Shown piece by piece: positions 1 to 6,504 of a stretch of DNA of 64,000 nucleotides; within the stretch, counting starts at the first letter, position 1; each line of letters begins with the position of its first letter. Both the position numbers and the translations under genes were made by a program. The notes beneath the pieces were generated by a model, which was not told the origin of the DNA, did no database searches, and worked only from the letters and a program-made list of their open reading frames with translations. The stretch is from Pseudokordiimonas caeni (GTDB lineage: Bacteria; Pseudomonadota; Alphaproteobacteria; Sphingomonadales; Kordiimonadaceae). Location: assembly GCF_026719705.1 (NCBI RefSeq), contig NZ_JAPPRR010000004.1, positions 1-64,000 of the forward strand, read 5' to 3'.

Positions 1-178
1 GTCCCATGCCCAGTATCCAGTACCAGGCCGGACCACCGTCCGCATCTCCCTTCCAAATCACAATGTCAAAGAGCAAATCAGCGGGCCATTTTATCCAACC
101 GGATCAACCGGCTCGCTGCACCTTCGGTTCGTTTCGCGTCGCGTTCGCTTCGGCGTTGCGCCCCGTCGGTGGAGGCGG
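1..178 (-). promoter_or_regulatory. rRNA operon leader with boxA antitermination site (16S gene lies off the left edge)
   Basis: On the minus strand this is the transcribed leader of an rRNA operon. A boxA sequence, TGCTCTTTGACA, lies at 64-75 and matches the bacterial rrn antitermination consensus, where NusB/NusE load. After it the leader reads towards the left edge with a GC-rich stretch ending in the window, as expected just upstream of mature 16S rRNA. No ribosomal RNA itself is inside the window, so identification rests on boxA plus the strong promoter at 179-207. The only open frame here (minus strand, 91-303) is low-complexity and overlaps the promoter, so I do not call it a gene. Confidence 0.75.
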
Positions 179-207
179 GTTATAGGGGTGGTTCCGCACC
201 CTGTAAA
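179..207 (-). promoter_or_regulatory. Strong sigma70-type promoter of the rRNA operon
   Basis: Minus-strand -35 TTTACA (202-207) and -10 TATAAC (179-184) are separated by exactly 17 bp. A GC-rich discriminator (CCGCCTCC) follows the -10, which is typical of stringently controlled stable-RNA promoters. The TATAAC -10 is the form often seen at alphaproteobacterial rrn promoters (recalled, not searched). The region 208-330 between this promoter and the next gene is AT-richer and may hold an UP-element, but I see no other defined feature in it. Confidence 0.75.
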
Positions 208-330
208 CACCTTTTTTGCATTTTCATGAAGAAAACAGAAAACACTGGTTTGGAGCCCGTTTTGACACACAAAATGTTGTAGACGAGCACCCAAGAGCAA
301 CAATATTGCATGAGGCCGGTTTACAGGCGG

Positions 331-1056
331 TTAATCGCCCGTATTGACCGCTTTTGCGTCCTCGATCTTCCGGTTTGCGAGGCCCTTTTCCCGCCATTCA
401 TCGATCTGGCGGCCCGCCAGTTCCTCAAGAGGATTGGCTACAAGCGAGGCCAGCGCCTCGGATCCCGGCGTGATGAAGGCATTGCCAGCAGTAGAAACGA
501 TGCCGCCTGTATAGGCGCCGCCGCTTTCGGGCTTCGCATACGGTGTGTGCCGGAAGGCGGCGGCAAGGTCGGCCCAGCTCATTCCCTTATAGGCGGGGCC
601 GAGCGCATCGCCGGGGGTAGCCGGCAGCGTGCGGGCGCGGGACACCATCTTCTGGTCTTCCCCCACCATGGCGCGGGCGACCTGACCGAGGAAGAAACGA
701 TTCTCATAGTCGCTCATCCCCGCGCCCGGCGTACCGCGGCGAATGGCGGCAAGCACCCAGTCGGCCATGCTGACGACGGCGCCGTCTTCCAGCACTATAT
801 AGGTGTCTTCGATACCGAGGGTCGGCATCCCGTCAGGCGAAGCCGGGGCCTGCGGCCGCTCTGCGCCACGCGGATAGACGGGTACCACGAGCGGGGCGGC
901 CCCTTCGTCGGGCGGATTGTCCGCTGCATCATCGGCCAGCACACGGCCAAGGCCCCACAGGGAAACGCCGAACAGAAGGCCCCATGCACCGAGCCGCATG
1001 ATCAGGGGCGTGCGGCGCAGGGGAAGGTCTTGCTGTCGTGACACCGGGTTTGGCAC
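331..1056 (-). CDS. Hypothetical membrane-anchored protein, 241 aa
   Basis: I do not recognise a family. The product has a basic N-terminus, one hydrophobic segment at about residues 20-42 and then a soluble region rich in Ala, Pro and Gly, so it is probably anchored in the inner membrane with the bulk in the periplasm. Translation most likely starts at a GTG (1054-1056), because an AAGGAAA ribosome-binding site lies 6-7 bases upstream. It is divergent from the DUF2975 gene at 1152 and ends just before the rRNA promoter. A long open frame on the opposite strand (310-1041) is a high-GC shadow with unnatural composition. Confidence 0.6.
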   Translation of the reverse strand: MPNPVSRQQDLPLRRTPLIMRLGAWGLLFGVSLWGLGRVLADDAADNPPDEGAAPLVVPVYPRGAERPQAPASPDGMPTLGIEDTYIVLEDGAVVSMADWVLAAIRRGTPGAGMSDYENRFFLGQVARAMVGEDQKMVSRARTLPATPGDALGPAYKGMSWADLAAAFRHTPYAKPESGGAYTGGIVSTAGNAFITPGSEALASLVANPLEELAGRQIDEWREKGLANRKIEDAKAVNTGD

Positions 1057-1151
1057 GGGTCGTTTCCTTTATAGCTTCCCTCTCCGGGGAACGCGGCTTA
1101 TCATAGAGAGGACATTTATTTCTGTAAAACAATAATTTTGCGAGCCGTGAA

Positions 1152-1715
1152 ATGCCCGAAACCCCGGACATCCGCCCCGAAAACCCCAGGCCCGCCCGCG
1201 ATTCCCTTTATCGCTGGACCATGGGGGCGATCTGGTTCCTTCTTGTCACCATGCCGCTTGCCAACCTGTGGTTCTGGATCGATCCGGCCTCTTTCCCCGG
1301 CCCCGGCATAGCCGAGGCACGCCAGTATGCACCGGAAACACTGGGCGCACCGCAACGAATCGCCGGCTTCCTGATCACCAGCCTGTCACTTGCCGCCATC
1401 CTCAGTGCCATGTGGCACATCAAGCATCTGATCCAGGCGTTCGAGGCCGGGCTCTTCTTTGCCGAAGAAACCGTGTCGCGCACCAATCGGGCCGCCCGCA
1501 TGCTCTTCCTCTATATAGGGGTGGCGCTCATCAGCCAGCCGATGCTTTCGGTGGCGCTTACCTTTCACAAGGCACCGGGCACGCGGGAGCTGACCCTCAC
1601 CATCGGCGATTCGGGGGAATGGGTCGGGCTTCTGGTGGCGCTTGTCCTCCTCTTCTTTGCCCGTGCGCTTGAGGCCGCCCGCCGCCAGAGCGACGAACTG
1701 GCCGAAATCATATAA
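1152..1715 (+). CDS. DUF2975-family four-helix membrane protein
   Basis: A 187-residue protein with four predicted membrane helices at about residues 24-42, 70-88, 116-136 and 157-172, the architecture of the DUF2975 family. Family members are of unknown function and are typically encoded directly upstream of a very small YozG-like HTH regulator. That is the arrangement here: the HTH gene starts 12 bp after this stop codon. The motif around IKHLIQAFEAGLFF, between helices 2 and 3, resembles the conserved cytoplasmic loop of the family. The ribosome-binding site is weak. A role in membrane stress sensing is only a guess. Confidence 0.75.
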   Translation: MPETPDIRPENPRPARDSLYRWTMGAIWFLLVTMPLANLWFWIDPASFPGPGIAEARQYAPETLGAPQRIAGFLITSLSLAAILSAMWHIKHLIQAFEAGLFFAEETVSRTNRAARMLFLYIGVALISQPMLSVALTFHKAPGTRELTLTIGDSGEWVGLLVALVLLFFARALEAARRQSDELAEII

Positions 1716-1726
1716 GGAGGACAGTC

Positions 1727-1930
1727 ATGCCCATTACCGTCCGCCTTGACCTGATGCTGGCCCGGCGCAAGATGAAATCCAAGGATCTCGCCACCCTCAT
1801 CGGCATCACCGAAGCGAATCTCAGCCTCCTGAAATCCGGCAAGGTGAAGGGTATCCGCTTCTCGACGCTCGAGGCGATTTGTGCCCATCTGGAGTGCCAA
1901 CCCGGCGATATCCTTGAATATGAACCCTGA
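1727..1930 (+). CDS. YozG-like small HTH (Cro/C1-type) transcriptional regulator
   Basis: A 67-residue protein made almost entirely of one Cro/C1-type helix-turn-helix: the SKDLATLIGITEANLSLLKSG stretch at about residues 18-37 is helices 2-3, and the C-terminal CQPGDILEYEP is the typical YozG-family ending. A strong AAGGAGG site precedes the ATG. It is paired with the upstream DUF2975 gene, a widely conserved two-gene unit, and probably autoregulates that unit. Its end lies 19 bp before the start of the patatin gene, so all three may be co-transcribed. Confidence 0.85.
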   Translation: MPITVRLDLMLARRKMKSKDLATLIGITEANLSLLKSGKVKGIRFSTLEAICAHLECQPGDILEYEP

Positions 1931-1949
1931 ACAGGCTGAGATCACCGCC

Positions 1950-3014
1950 ATGACACCCATCACAGAACGACTGAACAAGGTGGTGACCAAGCTCGGCCGC
2001 AAGGCCCGCAGCGAAGCCGCGCCCGCAAAACCCGCCTCGCCTCCCCCGGCGGCTGAACCGCGCAAGCCCAAGGTTGGCCTCGCGCTCGGCGCCGGTGTGG
2101 CGCGCGGCTGGGCGCATATCGGCATCGCCCGGCGCCTCGCCGATGAAGGGATCGAGGTTCATCATATTGCCGGCACCTCTATCGGCGCGGTGGTGGGCGG
2201 CGCCATCGCGGCGGACGGACTTGATTCGCTCGAAGATTGGGCCCGCAGCCTGAAATCCCAGAATTTCTTCCGATTCCTAGATCTGAAGATCGGCCGGGGC
2301 GGGCTCTTTGGCGGCACCCGGCTCAACAAGCTGATGGTGGAGAATTTTGGCGATCTCGACTTTTCCGTGCTGAAGCTGCCCTTCACGGCGGTCGCCTGCG
2401 AACTGAAGTCAGGACAGGAAATGTGGCTGACCGAGGGACGCATCTCTGATTCGATCCAGGCGAGCTTCGCGCTCCCCGGCGTATTCGAGCCCGTGAAGAT
2501 CAACGGCCGCTGGCTGGTTGACGGGGCGCTTGTGAACCCCTGCCCTGTTTCGGTGTGCCGTGCCGCCGGCTGCGACATGGTGATTGCCGTCAATCTGGCC
2601 GAGGATCTGTACGGCCGCCGCCGCGCCACCAAAGCCGGTGCACTGGTGGTGCGGGAGGCGGAAGAAGACGACAGCGATTTCGGCGTCTTTGCCGATATCA
2701 TGGCGAGCCCGAGCGTTGTGGGCCGCAAGCTCGGCAGTGACGTCTTCCAGAAGCTTTTCAGCCGCAAGGACGACGCACCTTCGCTGTTCACCAACATGGT
2801 GGCGAGCCTGAATGTGATGCAGAACCGGCTCAGCCGCTCGCGCCTTGCGGGCGACCCGCCGGAAGTGACCATCGCACCGCTTGTCGGCCATGTCGGCCTG
2901 TTGGAGTTTCACCGCGCGGATGAGCTTATAGAAGAAGGCGCGCGAGCCTTCGATGCGCAGCTCGCCCATATCCGGGACGTGCATGCCATCATCAATCACC
3001 GCCTGAACGCCTGA
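1950..3014 (+). CDS. Patatin-like phospholipase (RssA/NTE family)
   Basis: Serine hydrolase of the patatin family, expected to hydrolyse phospholipids or other acyl esters. With the start at 1950 the protein is 354 residues. It has the glycine-rich oxyanion loop GAGVARG (47-53), the nucleophile elbow GTSIG with Ser77, and the catalytic-dyad DGA with Asp191. A Pro/Ala-rich linker of about 40 residues precedes the domain, and there is no signal peptide, so it is probably cytoplasmic or peripheral to the membrane. An alternative ATG at 1920 overlaps the HTH gene by 11 bp. It is probably the last gene of the DUF2975-HTH unit, since a hairpin terminator follows. Confidence 0.85.
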   Translation: MTPITERLNKVVTKLGRKARSEAAPAKPASPPPAAEPRKPKVGLALGAGVARGWAHIGIARRLADEGIEVHHIAGTSIGAVVGGAIAADGLDSLEDWARSLKSQNFFRFLDLKIGRGGLFGGTRLNKLMVENFGDLDFSVLKLPFTAVACELKSGQEMWLTEGRISDSIQASFALPGVFEPVKINGRWLVDGALVNPCPVSVCRAAGCDMVIAVNLAEDLYGRRRATKAGALVVREAEEDDSDFGVFADIMASPSVVGRKLGSDVFQKLFSRKDDAPSLFTNMVASLNVMQNRLSRSRLAGDPPEVTIAPLVGHVGLLEFHRADELIEEGARAFDAQLAHIRDVHAIINHRLNA

Positions 3015-3027
3015 GGCCGGAGACACA

Positions 3028-3049
3028 AAAGGCGGCCCGCGCCGCCTTT
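3028..3049. terminator. Bidirectional hairpin terminator between convergent genes
   Basis: AAAGGCGGC (3028-3036) and GCCGCCTTT (3041-3049) form a perfect 9-bp stem with a 4-base loop. It has a short T run on the plus strand and, by symmetry, on the minus strand. It lies between the convergent patatin gene and CBS gene and could end both transcripts. Confidence 0.8.
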
Positions 3050-3065
3050 CCTCTCCCCCGTCCTT

Positions 3066-3494
3066 TCACGCCGTCGCGATATATTCCTTCAGCGCGTCGG
3101 CTTCCTGCTGGGTTTCCTGCAGGCGTTCCTTCACTACGTCACCCACCGAAACGATGCCGATCAGCTTGCCGTCTTCCACCACAGGCACGTGGCGGATGCG
3201 GCGTTCGGTCATCATTTCCATCAGGTGATGAAGCGTGGCTTCGCCGGTGCAGGTGGCAACAGACCGGGTCATCAGCGTATCGACCGCGTCATCAAGGACC
3301 GCCGCCCCGCGGATTGCGAGTCCCCTGACCACATCGCGTTCCGACACGATGCCGACAAGCCGGCCCTTGTCCATCACCGGGACCGCCCCGATGCGTCGCT
3401 CGCCAAAAACCTTGGAAACTTCGGACACTTTGCAGCCCGGCGCCACGAAGACAACTTCGGACCCCTTGGAGCCGAGAATCTGTTTGACGTTCAT
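3066..3494 (-). CDS. Stand-alone CBS-pair protein
   Basis: A 143-residue protein consisting of two CBS domains (about residues 8-65 and 72-130), which together form a Bateman module that binds adenine nucleotides or related ligands. Typical CBS signatures are visible: GAVPVMDKGRLVGIVSERDV in the first and RHVPVVEDGKLIGIVSVGDV in the second. I chose the ATG at 3494 because GGGAGG lies just upstream; an in-frame extension to 3587 has no such site. No effector domain is attached, so the partner is unknown. Such proteins are common in alphaproteobacteria. Confidence 0.9.
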   Translation of the reverse strand: MNVKQILGSKGSEVVFVAPGCKVSEVSKVFGERRIGAVPVMDKGRLVGIVSERDVVRGLAIRGAAVLDDAVDTLMTRSVATCTGEATLHHLMEMMTERRIRHVPVVEDGKLIGIVSVGDVVKERLQETQQEADALKEYIATA

Positions 3495-3653
3495 ACAAAC
3501 CTCCCGATTGCGTACCCTTGCGGGCCATACTCCCCGCCCGTCATTATGCCGTGACTTTTCGTCGCGGCAAAGGATCATGGCATGCAATCGGGCGATTCGT
3601 GTGGCATCACAGGGTCGGGCAAGCGCCCCGAGACATGAAAGGAGCCAGGAATC

Positions 3654-3956
3654 ATGCTCGCCAAAATCGCCCTCGTTGTAATTCTAACCGCGATTCTCGC
3701 CGCTGCCGGCGCATGGTCGTTCGATGTGGTCTCGTCGCTGCAAGGCGGCGCGGGCCTCAGTACGCACGGCTATATCGCCGCCGGCCTAGGCATTTTCTTT
3801 TCCTGCCTGATCGGGTTTGGCCTGATGGCGCTTCTTTTCTATAGTGCGCGTCACGGCCACGACGAGGCGTCCCACAAATACGACCTCTCGTCCGACGAGA
3901 CGGCAGGCCCCGATGCCCGCCGCGACTTCACGAACAAGGGGGATGAAGACCGATGA
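3654..3956 (+). CDS. Small two-helix membrane protein coupled to the MscS gene
   Basis: A 100-residue protein of unknown family. Hydrophobic helices lie at about residues 2-22 and 42-64, followed by a charged, Asp/His-rich cytoplasmic tail. AGGAGCC lies in front of the ATG. Its stop codon overlaps the start of the MscS-type channel gene (ATGA, 3953-3956), so the two are translationally coupled. It could be a small accessory or assembly partner of the channel, but that is inferred only from the overlap. Confidence 0.7.
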   Translation: MLAKIALVVILTAILAAAGAWSFDVVSSLQGGAGLSTHGYIAAGLGIFFSCLIGFGLMALLFYSARHGHDEASHKYDLSSDETAGPDARRDFTNKGDEDR

Positions 3957-5083
3957 GCAAGTTCGAAACGCTGTCCGATTTCTGGGCCCTTGTGGTCGAA
4001 GTCTGGAATCAGGGCGCGTTCGGATATGATGTCGGCACCATCCTCACAGCGCTTGGTGTCTTCCTCCTGTTCATGGCCTTTCGGGGTCTCTTCACCCGGT
4101 TCGTCCTGTCGCGCCTGCATGGTTGGGCGGAGAAAACAACCAATGAAGTGGACGATGCCGTTGTCGACGCGCTGAAACCGCCGATTCGGTTCATCCCTGT
4201 CGTGATGGGTATCTTCTTCGCCCTCAGCATCTTCGAATTTGAAGGCGATGGACTGGAGCTTGCGGGACTCATCAACCGCACGCTCGTTGTCTTCACGCTC
4301 TTCTGGATTCTCTACAGCCTTTCGAAGCCGCTTGGCGACCTGATGCAGAAGGGCGCCAATTTCCTGACCTCCGAAATGATCGAATGGGTGGCAAAAGCGC
4401 TCAGGATCGCCTTCGTGCTGATCGGCGCCGCCGCCATCCTCGAAATCTGGGGGATCGAGGTCGGCCCGCTGATTGCCGGGCTTGGCCTTTTCGGCGTTGC
4501 CGTGGCGCTTGGTGCGCAGGATCTGTTCAAAAACCTGATCGCCGGGCTTTTCGTGATCGGGGAGCGCCGCCTGCATATAGGCGACTGGATCCTTGTGGAC
4601 GGCGTGGTGGAAGGCACGGTCGAATCGGTCGGTTTCCGCACCACCATGGTCCGCCGGTTCGACAAGGCACCGGTTTATGTGCCGAACACCAAGCTCGCGG
4701 ATAGTGCGCTCATCAACTTCAGCCGGATGACCTATCGCCGCATCAGCTGGAACATCGGCCTCACTTACGACACCACAGCAGCGCAATTGCGCGCGATCCG
4801 CGATGAGATCGCCGGCTACATCGAATCCAACGATGATTTCGTGAAGCCGATCGAAACGGCGACAATGGTCCGGATCGACAAATTCTCGGCCAGCTCGATC
4901 GATCTCTTCCTCTATTGCTTCACCCGCACCACCGACTGGCTGGAATGGCTGGCGGTGAAGGAAGAACTGCTTTTGAAGGTCAAGGAAATCGTCGAGGAAA
5001 ACGGCGCCAGCTTCGCTTTCCCGAGCCAGTCCATCTATGTTGAAACACTGCCGGGCGATGCCATGGACCGCGGTAAGGACTGA
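3953..5083 (+). CDS. MscS-family mechanosensitive ion channel
   Basis: Inner-membrane channel of the small-conductance mechanosensitive family, which releases solutes on hypo-osmotic shock. The 376-residue product has about five hydrophobic segments. The pore-lining helix and the start of the beta domain are recognisable in the stretch LIAGLGLFGVAVALGAQDLF followed by KNLIAGLFVIGE and RLHIGDWI (about residues 177-215). A C-terminal alpha/beta domain follows. Length and order match the larger MscS relatives (Ynai/MscMJ size) rather than the 286-residue E. coli MscS. The start codon overlaps the preceding small membrane protein gene. Confidence 0.92.
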   Translation: MSKFETLSDFWALVVEVWNQGAFGYDVGTILTALGVFLLFMAFRGLFTRFVLSRLHGWAEKTTNEVDDAVVDALKPPIRFIPVVMGIFFALSIFEFEGDGLELAGLINRTLVVFTLFWILYSLSKPLGDLMQKGANFLTSEMIEWVAKALRIAFVLIGAAAILEIWGIEVGPLIAGLGLFGVAVALGAQDLFKNLIAGLFVIGERRLHIGDWILVDGVVEGTVESVGFRTTMVRRFDKAPVYVPNTKLADSALINFSRMTYRRISWNIGLTYDTTAAQLRAIRDEIAGYIESNDDFVKPIETATMVRIDKFSASSIDLFLYCFTRTTDWLEWLAVKEELLLKVKEIVEENGASFAFPSQSIYVETLPGDAMDRGKD

Positions 5084-5157
5084 TTCCGGCATTTGCCATC
5101 GGACGAACACTGGGCTAGGAAAAAGTCATCAATCTCCCGCAAACGAGGCTTGTTCCG

Positions 5158-5535
5158 ATGACTGACACGATGCAGCTGACCCTGCGCACCGCGCCCCGCA
5201 CCGCCGATCTGAATATCAACGGCAACATTTTCGGGGGCTGGGTTCTTTCGCAGATGGATATCGCCGGCGGTATTGTCGCCGCACGCCGCGCCGGTGGCCG
5301 CGTTGCCACCGTTGCCGTCGAGGGCATGAAGTTCCACCGCCCCATCGAACTTGGTGACGTGGTCAATATCCACACCCGCATCGAAAAGGTGGGGCGGACC
5401 TCGATCAACGTGTTTCTGGAAGTGACGGCCGACCGGGGCACCATCGGCAACGAAACGATCCTTGTCACCTCCGGCCACTATATCTTTGTGGCTGTGGACG
5501 ACAAAGGCCAGCCGCGCCCCGTCGACCAGCCGTGA
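5158..5535 (+). CDS. Hotdog-fold acyl-CoA thioesterase (YciA-like)
   Basis: A 125-residue cytosolic enzyme of the YciA/ACOT group that hydrolyses acyl-CoA thioesters. Recognisable family features are GNIFGGWVLSQMD (residues 22-34, containing the catalytic Asp), the central GMKFHRPIELGDVV, and the beta-strand around HYIFVAVDDKGQPRP at the C-terminus. Length is normal for a single hotdog domain, which acts as a hexamer in YciA. It stands alone between the MscS gene and a convergent unknown gene. The ribosome-binding site is weak. Substrate chain length cannot be read from the sequence. Confidence 0.88.
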   Translation: MTDTMQLTLRTAPRTADLNINGNIFGGWVLSQMDIAGGIVAARRAGGRVATVAVEGMKFHRPIELGDVVNIHTRIEKVGRTSINVFLEVTADRGTIGNETILVTSGHYIFVAVDDKGQPRPVDQP

Positions 5536-5542
5536 GGCGACC

Positions 5543-5914
5543 TTAGGGCTGCGGTGTTTCGGCCTGTGGCTCACCCACCGGGATATTGGCCTTTTCAATC
5601 TCGGCCGCACACATCTTGGCGATATCATCGAGTAGTGTGCGGTTGGTGTCGCTCACTTCATTCTTGCTGAGCTCGACCGAGAGGCTCAGATATTTGTCCA
5701 TATCCAGCCGGTTTTTGAACTCCCGGACCGTGCAATCGCACAGCGGCTTGCAGGTCGCTTCACCGTAACCCGGCACGCAACCCTTCATGCAGCGCTGCTG
5801 GTCGACGGCGAGAAGATCCTCCGGAATGGGGGCTGCCATCGCCGACGTACCGGCCGCCACAAGACCCGCAAAGGCGAGCGAACGCAGGGCACTTCCAAGG
5901 GTCATCACTTTCAT
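5543..5914 (-). CDS. Cysteine-rich exported hypothetical protein, 123 aa
   Basis: An unrecognised protein with a clear signal peptide: a basic start, a hydrophobic core and an AMAA-like cleavage region near residues 25-28. The mature part has five cysteines close together (C42, C46, C56, C60, C62, as in CMKGC and CKPLCDC), which suggests disulphides or metal binding in the periplasm, then a charged helical segment and a Pro-rich tail. I chose the ATG at 5914 because an in-frame extension to 6319 runs over the msrA gene on the other strand. It converges on the thioesterase gene with 7 bp between stops and diverges from msrA. Confidence 0.7.
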   Translation of the reverse strand: MKVMTLGSALRSLAFAGLVAAGTSAMAAPIPEDLLAVDQQRCMKGCVPGYGEATCKPLCDCTVREFKNRLDMDKYLSLSVELSKNEVSDTNRTLLDDIAKMCAAEIEKANIPVGEPQAETPQP

Positions 5915-6019
5915 CGCAGCCGGTCCTTCTCTCTCAACCGTGATACAGCCCCTCTCGACAAGCCGTCGGGGCTCCACCATATATGGGCACGCATCCTGTT
6001 CAGAGAAGAGGACAAAAAG

Positions 6020-6490
6020 ATGGCAATTGCAACATTTGGCGCCGGTTGTTTCTGGGGCGTGGAAGAATTGTTCCGTACCACCCACGGCGTCAGCGACACC
6101 GAAGTGGGCTATATGGGTGGCTCCACCGAGAAGCCGACCTATGAAGAAGTCTGCACAGACAAGACCGGCCACGCCGAGGTCGTGCAGGTTGAATTCGATC
6201 CCGACCTCATCAGTTACGGCGAGCTTGTCGATATCTTCTTCGACAATCACAACCCAACCGAACTGAACCGTCAGGGACCGGACGAAGGCACCCAGTACCG
6301 GTCGGCGATCTTCTATCATGACGACGCACAGAAGAAGATCGGCGAAGAAAAGAAGGCAGCCCTTGCCGCCTCAGGCCGTTTCAAGAAACCGGTCGTGACC
6401 GAAGTGACGAAAGCCCAGACCTTCTGGCCGGCTGAAGATTATCACCAGGAATATCTGGCAAAGCGCGGCCTCAGCCACTGCCACATCTGA
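6020..6490 (+). CDS. msrA: Peptide methionine-(S)-S-oxide reductase MsrA
   Basis: Repairs oxidised methionine by reducing methionine-S-sulfoxide. The GCFWG signature is at residues 9-13, with nucleophile Cys10. The family motifs FFDNHNPTELNRQGPDEGTQ and YRSAIF follow, and WPAEDYHQEYL is near the C-terminus. The protein ends in HCHI, so a second cysteine is available for recycling. The 156 residues are the compact length without extra domains. A GAGGACAAAAAG ribosome-binding region precedes the ATG. The gene converges with the TPR gene, with 14 bp between their stops. Confidence 0.96.
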   Translation: MAIATFGAGCFWGVEELFRTTHGVSDTEVGYMGGSTEKPTYEEVCTDKTGHAEVVQVEFDPDLISYGELVDIFFDNHNPTELNRQGPDEGTQYRSAIFYHDDAQKKIGEEKKAALAASGRFKKPVVTEVTKAQTFWPAEDYHQEYLAKRGLSHCHI

Positions 6491-6504
6491 GGCGGGCTGA
6501 AAAT

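Noticed and set aside
91-303. 70-codon minus-strand frame at the left edge
   Set aside because: It spans the rRNA promoter and leader; the region is regulatory DNA, not coding.
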